Origin: Komagataeibacter melomenusus
Lineage (GTDB): Bacteria > Pseudomonadota > Alphaproteobacteria > Acetobacterales > Acetobacteraceae
DNA: 37,212 bases
Direction: 5' to 3'
Assembly: GCF_013155395.1 (NCBI RefSeq)
Contig: NZ_JABJWC010000036.1
Coordinates: 1 to 37,212, forward strand
Positions 16,794 through 24,936 of this stretch are shown piece after piece. Within the stretch, counting starts at the first letter, position 1; each line of letters starts with the position of its first letter. A program made the position numbers and the translations under genes. The notes under the pieces are model-generated. The model searched no databases. It worked only from the letters and a program-made list of their open reading frames with translations, and was not told the origin of the DNA.

Positions 16794-16830
16794 CCTGAAA
16801 AAAAAGGGGGATCGTCCAGATCCCCCTTTT
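16794..16830 (-). terminator. Terminator of the minus-strand cytochrome c gene
   Basis: AAAAGGGGGATC and GATCCCCCTTTT arms around GTCCA. On the minus strand the stem is followed by a run of eight T. It lies just after the cytochrome c stop. Confidence 0.85.
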
Positions 16831-16841
16831 GTGCCGGTCGT

Positions 16842-17303
16842 TCAGGGCAGCGGATGCTGTGCATCAAGCGCCTTGCGCTTTTCAATCACGGCGGGTGGCG
16901 TCAGGGCTTCCTTGCGGGCGGTGGCCACTTCATCAGCGGTAAACACGGTTGCATCGGGGCCTGAGGGCAGGCCCGCCACATGGTTCAGCACGGCTGCGAT
17001 CTGGTCATCGGGCAGGGTCTTGAAGGGCGGCATAAAGCTTGCATAGGTATTGCCCGCAGCCGTAATCGGCCCCATCAGGCCATTCAGCGCCACGGCAATG
17101 ACATACTGCCGCCCTTCCGGTGTCGCGGCAATCTTGCCCACGCGCCCGGCAAGCGGCGGGAACTGCCCCGCCACGCCCTGGCCATCGGCCTGATGGCAGG
17201 CGCTGCAATTGGCCTGGAACAGGCCCGCGCCATCAGCCGCAAGCGCGGACCCGGTGGGGAGGGAAAGGGAGAAGAGGGCGGCCAGCAGTCTTTTTTTCAT
17301 CAA
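16842..17303 (-). CDS. Periplasmic class I cytochrome c
   Basis: A 153-residue protein with a signal peptide (MMKKRLLAALFSLSLPTGSALAAD), a haem site CSACH near residue 34 and a probable axial methionine in SFMPPF. The Q-A-DGQG-V-G-FPPLAG pattern is typical of the cytochrome subunits of membrane dehydrogenases in acetic acid bacteria. It is a single gene, convergent with the orphan at 16265. It may be a second carrier for the amine oxidase system or for another dehydrogenase. The first or second Met could be the start. Confidence 0.9.
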   Translation of the reverse strand: MMKKRLLAALFSLSLPTGSALAADGAGLFQANCSACHQADGQGVAGQFPPLAGRVGKIAATPEGRQYVIAVALNGLMGPITAAGNTYASFMPPFKTLPDDQIAAVLNHVAGLPSGPDATVFTADEVATARKEALTPPAVIEKRKALDAQHPLP

Positions 17304-17537
17304 TCGTTTCCAGATATGGCAATTATTTTAAGCCGTGGGAGAACAGGCTTTCCGATCGTTTCAGGGGCGATCTTATTACAAAGCAGGCGCACTGCCTATA
17401 TCGCCGCCCTGACAGGTGGCGCTCCCGGCGTGGTTTGACCCTGGCCTGTGTTCACAAATCCACATCCTGCCCTGACGTAATGCTCCTTATGGACCCGGGC
17501 GCGCGATAAAACGGCAATCGGCAAAAGGCAGATTCAG

Positions 17538-18392
17538 TTACAGGGGCGAATGGCGGGCGGCGTCCTGCTCAAGGCTGCATGACGGTGTTGCAGCCATAGG
17601 GGCCTTGTTGCGCAGGGCGGCCAGTTCCGCCCGGGCCGCGTCCATATCCGCGCGGAAGGCGGAGCTGCCATGCAGGGTGGCAATCTCGGCCGCGCCCAGC
17701 ATGTAGCCTGCCTGCACGTCACTTTCCCAATGTACGCCGCATATGATCCGGCTCTCGCCAAAGACCCGGCCGCGTTGCAGGATCTGCGTTGCATGGTCTG
17801 GCAGCAGTTCGGCCAGTACAAGTGCCGTGCTCCAGCCCAGCATGGTGTGGCCTGATGGATAGGAGCCTGACGTGGCCAGGTGTGCCCGGTCCTTTTCGGT
17901 GCAGATGGGTTGGCTGTTGCCGACAAAGGGGCGTGGCCGGTGCCAGTAGGCCTTGCTTTTACGCATGTCAGCAATTTCCGATACATCCATCTTGTGAATG
18001 AGCGCGCTGAGCTTTGGCGCATCGGTCCTGCTCAGCGGCAGCGCTGCGGCACAGGAAAAACTATGCAGCAGCGCATTTTCATGCAGGTCGGCATCCGCCG
18101 TGGCCAGCGCCCAGCGCGGGCTGCCGCGCAAGGCGCGGGTGGCGGCGAAAGCCTGGTCATCATTGGCCTGCCGCACCGTGCCGGGCTGTGGCGGGGGCGG
18201 CAGGTAGGCGGTTGAGTCGGGCTGGGTGGCGGGGGTGAAATAGCCAGCCTCGGGCGGCGTGGCCTCAAGCGGGTCAGCCGCGTGGCCCGGCGTGCTGGCA
18301 AGCCAGGGCGTGGCAAGCAGCGCTGCCAGAAGTGGCAGGCCCCGCCATGACACAAGGCGGGAAAGGGGAGCGGCAAGGCTGGATCGGGTCAT
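17538..18392 (-). CDS. Exported PAP2-type acid phosphatase (class A nonspecific)
   Basis: A 284-residue PhoN-like enzyme with a signal peptide ending near GHAAD. The three-part phosphatase signature is complete: K-x6-RP (KAYWHRPRP), PSGH (GSYPSGHT) and SR-x5-H-x3-D (ESRIICGVHWESD). It should release phosphate from organic phosphates in the periplasm. It is divergent from the ECF sigma gene, and a Pho-box-like repeat lies in the shared upstream region at 18517-18534. Signature and length are both normal for class A acid phosphatases. Confidence 0.9.
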   Translation of the reverse strand: MTRSSLAAPLSRLVSWRGLPLLAALLATPWLASTPGHAADPLEATPPEAGYFTPATQPDSTAYLPPPPQPGTVRQANDDQAFAATRALRGSPRWALATADADLHENALLHSFSCAAALPLSRTDAPKLSALIHKMDVSEIADMRKSKAYWHRPRPFVGNSQPICTEKDRAHLATSGSYPSGHTMLGWSTALVLAELLPDHATQILQRGRVFGESRIICGVHWESDVQAGYMLGAAEIATLHGSSAFRADMDAARAELAALRNKAPMAATPSCSLEQDAARHSPL

Positions 18393-18516
18393 GCTGTGGC
18401 TTGGTCAACTCAGGGTTGCGAAGGGCGAAAAGGGTTCGGGCAAGCGGTGAGATTTGCTGGCGGATCATGACACAATGACTGAAGCAGAAAATGCCCGTCC
18501 CGCCATGGACATGCAA

Positions 18517-18534
18517 CTTTCATGAAACTGTCAC
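18517..18534 (+). promoter_or_regulatory. Pho-box-like direct repeat
   Basis: CTTTCAT-gaaa-CTGTCAC is a pair of 7-mers with 11-bp period, matching the PhoB box pattern (CTGTCAT-N4-CTGTCAT) at most positions. It lies 60 bases upstream of the ECF sigma ATG and about 125 bases from the PAP2 phosphatase start. A third, weaker repeat follows at 18539-18545. It suggests phosphate-starvation control of one or both genes. Confidence 0.55.
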
Positions 18535-18594
18535 AAATGTTTCCTTTTAAAATCCCTTACACAGCAACGGTCTTTTCCAGCAGCCCCGGATGGG

Positions 18595-19095
18595 ATGAGG
18601 AAGCCGTTGAGCGAAAAATGGTTGCCCTGTCGGCAGGAGTGGCTTCGCCTTTACCGGCGCGTGAGATCCCTCACACGCCGCTATGACGCGGAAGATCACC
18701 TGCAGAGTGCCTTCGTAAAGTATCTCGAACGCCCCGATGGCAGTATTGGCCACCCGGAGGCCTATATTACGCGCAGCGCGGTCAACCTGTCGCACAATGC
18801 GCGCAGGCGCGAGCAGGTTGGCTGCATAGCGCCCGGCGGCTGGGATGACACGCTTGGCGATGCGCGCGATACCGCGCCCACGCAGGAGGAAGTCTATCAT
18901 GCACGTGAACGCATGATCCGTTTCCATGCGGGCTGCCAGCGCCTGCCGCGCCGCACCCGGCAGGCTTTCGTGCTGCATCGCGTTGAAAAAATGACCTATC
19001 GCGACATCGCCCGCCTGATGGACATCAGCGAAAGCAGTGTTGAAAAACATATTGCCAGAGCGCTGGTCTTTCTTTCCGCATGGATGGCGCAGTGA
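18595..19095 (+). CDS. ECF sigma factor (FecI-like)
   Basis: A 166-residue sigma-70 family ECF factor. Region 2 is at about 15-70 (DAEDHLQSAFVKYLE, then HPEAYITRSAVNL) and region 4 at about 105-165 (LPRRTRQAFVLHRVEKMTYRDIARLMDISESSVEKHIARAL), the FecI-type helix-turn-helix. It directs RNA polymerase to specific promoters when released or activated by its FecR partner, whose ATG overlaps its end. There is no TonB receptor downstream, as would be usual for FecIR; a PhoD phosphatase follows instead. Confidence 0.88.
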   Translation: MRKPLSEKWLPCRQEWLRLYRRVRSLTRRYDAEDHLQSAFVKYLERPDGSIGHPEAYITRSAVNLSHNARRREQVGCIAPGGWDDTLGDARDTAPTQEEVYHARERMIRFHAGCQRLPRRTRQAFVLHRVEKMTYRDIARLMDISESSVEKHIARALVFLSAWMAQ

Positions 19096-20020
19096 GCCTG
19101 TTGTGGTGGCGTGGCTCGATCCGGCATCACGCGGCGCGCTGGATCGCGCGGCTGCACGCCGATGACTGTACGGAGGCGGAAAGGCAGCATTTCCGGCAAT
19201 GGCTGTACAGCAACCCGCGCCACGCCAGCGCCTTCGAGCAACTGACCGAATTATGGGAACTTGGCGGCAGCCGCGGCCCGGCATCCGCTGCGCATGCGCC
19301 CGCCCGCATCGTGCGGCCCACCCGGTGGCAGGTGCTTGCCGGTCTTGTGGGTGCAGGCCTGCTGCTGCCCCCATGCCCCGGCGCGCCCAGGCGGCCCGCG
19401 TGCTGCAAACACCGGCGGGCCGTCTTGCCGGCACAATGCTGGCAGGGGCGCTGCGCTGCGAACTTGATACTGATACCCGGCTTGTCCTCCTGCCAGACAG
19501 CGCGTGCACCCGGTTGGAAAAAGAGCAGGTCATACTCTCCGCGTCAGGGCAGCCACCGCCGCTATGGCTGTTCGCGAGGGCGGTCAACCTGCGGCTTGGC
19601 GTGCAGGGGGCGGCCAATATCCGGCTTGATCCCGATTGCGTGCATGTCACCGCCCTGCGCGAGCGGCTGCTGGTGCATGATCCATCGCTGGCGGGCGGCA
19701 GGGCGTGGCTGCCACCGGGGGAGAGGCTGTCTTTCTTTGCCGGTGGCCGCGCGTTGCAAGATACCCCCGACCTTGATGCCCTGCTGGCCTGGCAGCAGGG
19801 GCGGATTGTGTTCCGCAACTGCCCGTTGGGCGCGGTGGTGGCCGAGATCAACCGTTACAGGCCGCAAAAGATCACGCTCCGGGCTCCCCTGTTGAGCGGG
19901 CAGCAACAGAGCGGGGTCTATTGCATCAGCCGTGGCGACAGTTTTTTGCACATGTTGCCCCGGCTGCTGCCCGTGCGCCTGGTGCAGGCGCCTGATGGGC
20001 TGGAAATCGCGCCTGTATGA
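19080..20020 (+). pseudogene. FecR-like anti-sigma factor, broken by a single-base frameshift
   Basis: The first part, in the frame of the ATG at 19080, has the FecR N-terminal domain (AARWIARLHADDCTEAERQHFRQWL, with DPRHASAFEQ-like NPRHASAFEQ) and a transmembrane stretch (VLAGLVGAGLLLPP). The rest continues in another frame from about 19373: LQTPAGRLAG, the FecR beta domain (ACTRLEKEQVILS, LLVHDP, AWLPPGERLSF) and a C-terminal STN-like part. Adding one C to the CCCCC run at about 19370-19374 would restore a protein of about 313 residues. Either the gene is inactive, the C run is phase-variable, or the base was lost in sequencing. Without it the ECF sigma would be unrestrained or not activated. 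Confidence 0.75.
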
Positions 20021-20068
20021 AACTTTGATGACAAAACCCGCCCGGCGCAGGCAGGCGCGTCCGGTCAA

Positions 20069-20096
20069 GTGTCATGCAAATCATGTGTCATGCAAA
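20069..20096 (+). promoter_or_regulatory. 12-bp direct repeat upstream of phoD
   Basis: GTGTCATGCAAA occurs twice with a 16-bp period (20069-20080 and 20085-20096), ending 44 bases before the phoD ATG. The TGTCAT core is that of a PhoB half-site, but the spacing is not the usual 11, so it may be a variant Pho box or the target of the linked ECF sigma. Confidence 0.5.
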
Positions 20097-20140
20097 AATA
20101 TGGGCCATGCGGCTGGCCCTGATGCAAAAGGATATGTTCC

Positions 20141-21739
20141 ATGGTGTTTCTCAAGCGCAGGCAGATACTCGCGGGGCTGGGCACGGGGCTGCTGTTTTCA
20201 GCGCAGGTGCGGGCCTTGCGGGCGGCAACCCCGCGCAATCTGGACGAAAAGCCGAAATTCGATGTCTCCCCCTTTCAGCTTGGCGTGGCCTCGGGCGATC
20301 CTGCGCCCGATGGTTTTGTCATCTGGACCCGCCTGGCCCCGCGTCCGCTTGAACTCGAGGGCGGCATGCACCGCAACCGCCCCGTGCTGGTGGAGTGGGA
20401 AGTGGCGGAGGATGAAAAACTGGGCCACATCGTTAAAAAAGGGCAGGCGCTGGCGCATCCTGAACTGGCGCATTCGGTTCATGTCGAAGTCACGGGTCTC
20501 AGGCCGGACCGCCCGTACTGGTACCGTTTCCGTATTGCGGGGTATGACAGCCCTGCTGGCCGCAGCCACACCTTTCCGCTGCCCGGCGCATCACCCGCGC
20601 GGGTGCGCTTTGCCGCCGCAGGCTGCCAGCATTATGAGGAAGGATATTATACCGCCTGGCGCAACATCGCCAATGAGCCGATCGATTTCGTCTTCCATTA
20701 TGGCGATTACATTTACGAAGGCCCGGACAGCAAGGGCCGCGTGCATGACATGAACGGCCGCCCCTTCCAGGCCCTGCGCCGCCATATCGGGCCGGAATGT
20801 TATTCGCTTGATGAATATCGCCGCCGCTACGCCCAGTACAAGACCGACCCCGACCTGCAGGCCGCCCACGCCGCCGTGCCGTGGATCGTCACCTCCGATG
20901 ACCATGAGGTGGATAATAACTGGGCAGGCGACACCGATCAGGACGGCACGCCGCCCGAGATCTTCCGCCTGCGCCGTGAGGCCGCCATGCAGGCCTATTA
21001 CGAACACATGCCGCTACGCCTGCAAGCCCTGCCTGATGGCAGTCACATGCAGCTTTATCGCAGCCTGCGCTATGGCACGCTCATGAACACCTTCGTGCTC
21101 GATACGCGCCAGTACCGCAGCGACCAGGCCTATGGGGATGGCGCGTCGGTGCAGGGGGCCGATGTCTGGTCGCCCGACCGCACCATGATGGGCGCGGAAC
21201 AGGAACAATGGCTGTTTGACGGGCTGGGCCGGTCCGATACGCGGTGGAACCTGCTGGCGCACCAGGTCATGATGATGAACCTCGCCCACCGGCGCGCCCC
21301 GCAGGGCGAACTGCTGTACAGCATGGATCAGTGGTCGGGCTACATGTACAGCCGCAAGCGCCTGCTCGAGTTCATTGGCGCGCATTGCCCCGGCAATGTG
21401 GTGAACGTGACAGGTGATGCGCACCGCCACTTCGCGGGGGATCTGCTGGTTGATCCGGACCACAAGAAGCCGGTCTCGGTCGAGTTCCTGGCCACCTCCA
21501 TCACCTCAGGCGCGGATGGCGTGGGTGATGATGACAGTTTCAGCCGCTCCGTCCGGCGCGAAAACCCGCACCTCAAGGCCACGACCGACCAGCGCGGCTA
21601 TGTGCTGTGCGATGTGGGGCCGGATGTATGGCGTGCCGACCTCAAGGTGCTCGACAGGGTGATGGAACGCGACGGCAGGCTGTCCACCTATGCCAGCTTT
21701 GTAGTGGAACGCGGCCAGCCGGGCCTGCAGAAAGCCTGA
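20141..21739 (+). CDS. phoD: PhoD-family alkaline phosphatase/phosphodiesterase
   Basis: A 532-residue PhoD protein with a twin-arginine leader (K5-R6-R7-Q, then a hydrophobic stretch to about 28), so it is exported folded with its metals. The family N-terminal domain (FQLGVASGDPAPDGFVIWTRLAP) precedes the metal-site segments YGDYIYEG, TSDDHEVDNNW and NVTGDAHRHFAG. PhoD frees phosphate from phosphomonoesters and diesters using Ca and Fe. AAGGA about 9 bases before the ATG supports the start. It follows the ECF sigma/fecR pair with its own repeat-bearing upstream region. Confidence 0.93.
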   Translation: MVFLKRRQILAGLGTGLLFSAQVRALRAATPRNLDEKPKFDVSPFQLGVASGDPAPDGFVIWTRLAPRPLELEGGMHRNRPVLVEWEVAEDEKLGHIVKKGQALAHPELAHSVHVEVTGLRPDRPYWYRFRIAGYDSPAGRSHTFPLPGASPARVRFAAAGCQHYEEGYYTAWRNIANEPIDFVFHYGDYIYEGPDSKGRVHDMNGRPFQALRRHIGPECYSLDEYRRRYAQYKTDPDLQAAHAAVPWIVTSDDHEVDNNWAGDTDQDGTPPEIFRLRREAAMQAYYEHMPLRLQALPDGSHMQLYRSLRYGTLMNTFVLDTRQYRSDQAYGDGASVQGADVWSPDRTMMGAEQEQWLFDGLGRSDTRWNLLAHQVMMMNLAHRRAPQGELLYSMDQWSGYMYSRKRLLEFIGAHCPGNVVNVTGDAHRHFAGDLLVDPDHKKPVSVEFLATSITSGADGVGDDDSFSRSVRRENPHLKATTDQRGYVLCDVGPDVWRADLKVLDRVMERDGRLSTYASFVVERGQPGLQKA

Positions 21740-21742
21740 GCA

Positions 21743-21774
21743 AAAAAAAGGGCGTCCCGCCGGGGCGGGACGCC
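21743..21774 (-). terminator. Terminator between phoD and the small membrane gene
   Basis: GGCGTCCCGCC and GGCGGGACGCC arms form a near loopless stem. On the minus strand it is followed by a T run, so it ends the 24703-21892 minus-strand group. It probably also stops phoD transcription. Confidence 0.85.
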
Positions 21775-21891
21775 AAGTTTAGGGATTGGGAGACGTTGTG
21801 GTGTCACGAAAGCCACGCCCCATTAACTCCATTTGTGGATAATAGTTTTCCTTTGATTGAGCCAATGTAAAAAAATAATTGTCCGTGCCGT

Positions 21892-22167
21892 TCAGGCCGG
21901 GTGAATCATCACATACTGCCGCGCAAAGGGCAGCATGACGCCAATGCTCAGCAGGCCGAGCACGATGGTCATGCCCACGAAGGTGGTCATGTGGTGCGGA
22001 TAATCCTCGGTATAGAGCAGCCCGCACACCCAGAAGATCACGGCTTCAACGGCCAGCGCCACGCCAAGTGCGGGGATGTGGAAGAAAGGCCCGGCCAGCC
22101 ACCCTACGAGCCCCGCCACCAGCACGACGGCCAGTGTCGAGCGAAACAGGAATGTAATGGCACGCAT
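21892..22167 (-). CDS. Small three-helix membrane protein
   Basis: A 91-residue protein with about three transmembrane helices (LAVVLVAGLVGWLAG, ALAVEAVIFWVCGLLY, TFVGMTIVLGLLSIGVML) and a short YTEDYPHH loop. The family is not recognised. The ATG at 22167 was chosen because AAGGA lies 6-8 bases upstream; the longer frame from 22215 adds a hydrophilic piece. It is last of three minus-strand genes after the FUSC exporter and may be an accessory membrane protein of that group. Confidence 0.7.
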   Translation of the reverse strand: MRAITFLFRSTLAVVLVAGLVGWLAGPFFHIPALGVALAVEAVIFWVCGLLYTEDYPHHMTTFVGMTIVLGLLSIGVMLPFARQYVMIHPA

Positions 22168-22258
22168 GGTGGTCCTTGGCCGTGTGGGGCAGGGGCAGAT
22201 GATCTGTTCTGGCACAGTGTCCGCAGGCGGCGCGGTGCCTGCCTGCGGACCCGGCGGC

Positions 22259-22627
22259 TTACATGCTTGCGTTGCCCTGCGGCGCGGCGGTGGTGGTGGC
22301 GGGGGTGTTGTCGGGCGTCATCTTGCCCGGCGTGGTCGAGTGCTCCACGTCATAGGCGGTTGCCTTCTCCATGTAGGTTCCCTTCGAGCCGGGGTGTTCC
22401 TGGTCATACAGCTTGGCTTTGGCCTTGGCTTCCTTGCGGTATTCATGGCGCTTGTACATGCCGGTCACGCAACCGGCGGCAGCACCCAGCACGCTGTGGC
22501 CACCGGCCACATGGCCGCCCACGGCCCCCACGGCGCCATATTTCAGGCAGCCGCCGGGCTCGGCCTGTGCGGTGGCGGTAACGCATGTAATGGCTGCGAT
22601 GGCAGCGGCGGTAACAATCTTACGCAT
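22259..22627 (-). CDS. Small exported glycine-zipper protein
   Basis: A 122-residue protein with a signal peptide (MRKIVTAAAIAAITCVTATAQAE), then a Gly-rich hydrophobic zipper (KYGAVGAVGGHVAGGHSVLGAAAG) and a charged KRHEYRKEAKAKAK stretch, ending in a Thr/Pro-rich tail. Glycine zippers of this kind occur in outer-membrane-associated proteins. No function is assigned. AAGGG about 7 bases upstream supports the ATG at 22627. It sits 76 bases after the FUSC gene on the same strand. Confidence 0.75.
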   Translation of the reverse strand: MRKIVTAAAIAAITCVTATAQAEPGGCLKYGAVGAVGGHVAGGHSVLGAAAGCVTGMYKRHEYRKEAKAKAKLYDQEHPGSKGTYMEKATAYDVEHSTTPGKMTPDNTPATTTAAPQGNASM

Positions 22628-22702
22628 GAAATGACCCTTTTTGTGCATGAATGCGAATAATGCGTTCATGGCATATCCGATACGACATATTTTGTCACCT
22701 TG

Positions 22703-24703
22703 CTATGGCACGTCCGGCACGTGCTCATGCTGGCTTGCGGCAATGATGTGCAGGCAGGCCAGGGCCTCGGCCAGGCTGGCGCGGTCGCGGGCTTCCTCAG
22801 CGCGGGCCTGTTCATGGTGCAGCCAGGCCAGCACATGCGCGGTGGTGAGGCCAGCCTGCCCGCGCTGCCACCGCGCCAGAAAAAGCGCCACCATGCGCGC
22901 GGCCCGTGGCGGCAGGGCGCCGGTGCGCAGCATGTCGCGCAGGCGGATGATGTACAGCCCCACCGTCATTGCCCCGATCTGCTGGCTCAGGCAGGCATTG
23001 ACGGTCGGCTGCGGCACGGCGGTGGCCTGATGCACGATGCGCACAAGGCTGGCCGCGCAGGCGCCAAGCCAGGCCGTGGCACTGGTGCCGTCGCGGCTCT
23101 GGGCCAGATGGCGCAGCCGCCGGTTCATGGCCGCGGCGGTGCGGCGGATATGCACGTCAAGCCGGAAGGGAATGACCAGCCGGTAGGTCAGCAGCACGAA
23201 CACGATACTGGCCACGAAGGCCAGCGCGTTGTTGACAAAGGCGACCTCGTCATACCGCCCCTGGTTCATCGGGCCGATCAGCACGGGCAGGAACATGTTG
23301 AACGAGAAGGCATAACCCGCAAGCTGCGGCCTGCGCGCGGCCAGCCCGCCAATGGTCATGGGCACCAGAAGGGCCGCGAGCAGCACCTCCGGCGCGGTGA
23401 TGGCCGGGATGACCCACAGCGCCATGACGGCGGCGGTGGCCGTGCACCACAGCCCGCCCTTGAGGAAGGGAAGGGTGGCGACAAGCGGGTTCTCGCGCGT
23501 GGCCATCAGCCCATAGATCAGTGCCACGAACGAGATGAAGGCCGGGCCGTGATGCCATGCCGTGATCTCCCATACCACCGCTGCCGCCATGATGGCGACG
23601 CTGGAGCGGATGCCGTTATGCACCGCCTCACGCGCATGGCGGCGCGAGGTCAGGCTGAAGCGGAAGCGGTCGCCATGGCGGGTGGCGTGGCAGGCCCGCA
23701 TTTCATCATGCACCAGTGTGGTTTCATGCGTCAGCGCCGCGGCAACCGGCTGCCAGGCCCGTGCGGCCATGTCATTGGGGTCGGGTGGGGGCGCATGCTC
23801 ATGCAGCCATGTGGCCAGCGCGCGCCCGGGTGCTTCACCGTTGGGCAGGGGGCTGGCATCGGGCCGGGGGGAGAGGATCTGCAACGCGCGGGCATGGGCG
23901 AGCATGACCAGCATGCCCGCCAGCGCCCGGCGGGCATGATCGCCCACCCGGTTGCGCGGCCCGAGTTCAAGGGCCGCGAACTCGATCTGCCCGCTGAAGG
24001 CCATGATCCGGTCCAGCAGCCTGCCGGTTGCGGCCTGCCGGGCGGCGGGCGCGGTCACGCCCAGCAAGGTAGGGATGGCGCTGCATGTCGCGCCGAATGT
24101 GTCATCAAGCCGGGCCAGCAGTTGCGCGCGGGTGCGTTCGACCATGTTGGGCATGAACAGCACGGCCAGCACCGCCTCGCACAGCACGCCCAGTATGATG
24201 TAGCTGCTGCGCGCCACGCTTACGGCAAACACATCATCGGGCTGCACGATGGCCCCGGTGGCGATGATGGCGGAGGTGAACCCCGTCAGCACCAGCCCGT
24301 AGGCGCGGTACTGGTCGAGCAGGGTGGCAAGCGCGCAGCACAACCCGATCCACAGCGCCAGGCAGACAAAGAACATGGCCGGGGCCTGTGGAAAAGCGGC
24401 CATGAGCGTAATCGCGGCAACGCTGCCCGCCAGCGTACCCACGATCCGCCATCGTGCCTTTGACAGGCTCTCCCCGCGTGAGGACTGCGCCACCACCCAG
24501 ACGGTGAGCGGCGCCCATTGCGGGCTGTCGAGTTCCATCCACATGGCGATGAGCAGCGAGAGGATGGCGGCGCATGACGTGCGCACCGCAAAGCCCAGAT
24601 CGACCAGCGAGGGGGCGTAAATCCATGAAAAGCGCCGGATAAGGCGCAGCAGGCCCGTATCCGGGGCGCCGTGCAGGGGAAATGCGGTGCTCTGTCCCCC
24701 CAT
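22703..24703 (-). CDS. FUSC-family inner membrane exporter (AaeB-like)
   Basis: A 666-residue protein with two hydrophobic halves of about five or six helices, each followed by a cytoplasmic domain, the FUSC/AaeB layout. The N-terminal DLGFAVRTSCAAILSLLIAMWMELDSPQWAPLTVWVV and the second-half FRFSLTSRRHAREAVHNGIRSSVA are typical. Members export aromatic acids or fusaric acid, usually with a periplasmic adaptor, but none is nearby. AAAGG about 9 bases upstream supports the start. Substrate unknown. Confidence 0.88.
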   Translation of the reverse strand: MGGQSTAFPLHGAPDTGLLRLIRRFSWIYAPSLVDLGFAVRTSCAAILSLLIAMWMELDSPQWAPLTVWVVAQSSRGESLSKARWRIVGTLAGSVAAITLMAAFPQAPAMFFVCLALWIGLCCALATLLDQYRAYGLVLTGFTSAIIATGAIVQPDDVFAVSVARSSYIILGVLCEAVLAVLFMPNMVERTRAQLLARLDDTFGATCSAIPTLLGVTAPAARQAATGRLLDRIMAFSGQIEFAALELGPRNRVGDHARRALAGMLVMLAHARALQILSPRPDASPLPNGEAPGRALATWLHEHAPPPDPNDMAARAWQPVAAALTHETTLVHDEMRACHATRHGDRFRFSLTSRRHAREAVHNGIRSSVAIMAAAVVWEITAWHHGPAFISFVALIYGLMATRENPLVATLPFLKGGLWCTATAAVMALWVIPAITAPEVLLAALLVPMTIGGLAARRPQLAGYAFSFNMFLPVLIGPMNQGRYDEVAFVNNALAFVASIVFVLLTYRLVIPFRLDVHIRRTAAAMNRRLRHLAQSRDGTSATAWLGACAASLVRIVHQATAVPQPTVNACLSQQIGAMTVGLYIIRLRDMLRTGALPPRAARMVALFLARWQRGQAGLTTAHVLAWLHHEQARAEEARDRASLAEALACLHIIAASQHEHVPDVP

Positions 24704-24842
24704 GTCAGTGTGCCTTTACATCATGTGCCGGGTTCAGCCAGAAGGGCCGAGTGTGGCGGAACATGAAGGCAGCCCTGTGCAAGGGTCCAATCGTTTGTCA
24801 TGATATTTTGATAAATGCTGCTTATGAAATGCTCATGAATAC

Positions 24843-24874
24843 CAAAAAACGCCGCCTTTTGAAAAAAGGCGGCG
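24843..24874 (-). terminator. Terminator of the OprB porin gene
   Basis: CGCCGCCTTTT and AAAAGGCGGCG arms around GAA; on the minus strand the stem is followed by TTTTTTGG. It lies about 60 bases after the porin stop and belongs to the GCCGCCTTTT hairpin family. Confidence 0.85.
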
Positions 24875-24936
24875 CTCCAGAACGGTCTTGTTCGATTGCA
24901 GGCTGTTTTCTGGACGATGGGTTAGAACACAAGGTG

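Noticed and set aside
18465-18485. GTCAT repeats on the minus strand upstream of PAP2 as a Pho box
   Set aside because: The two GTCAT words have an 8-bp period rather than 11, so they do not fit the PhoB pattern.
22700-24463. 587-codon open frame antisense to the FUSC gene
   Set aside because: His/Gln/Gly/Arg-rich shadow composition; the FUSC frame on the other strand has clear family motifs.
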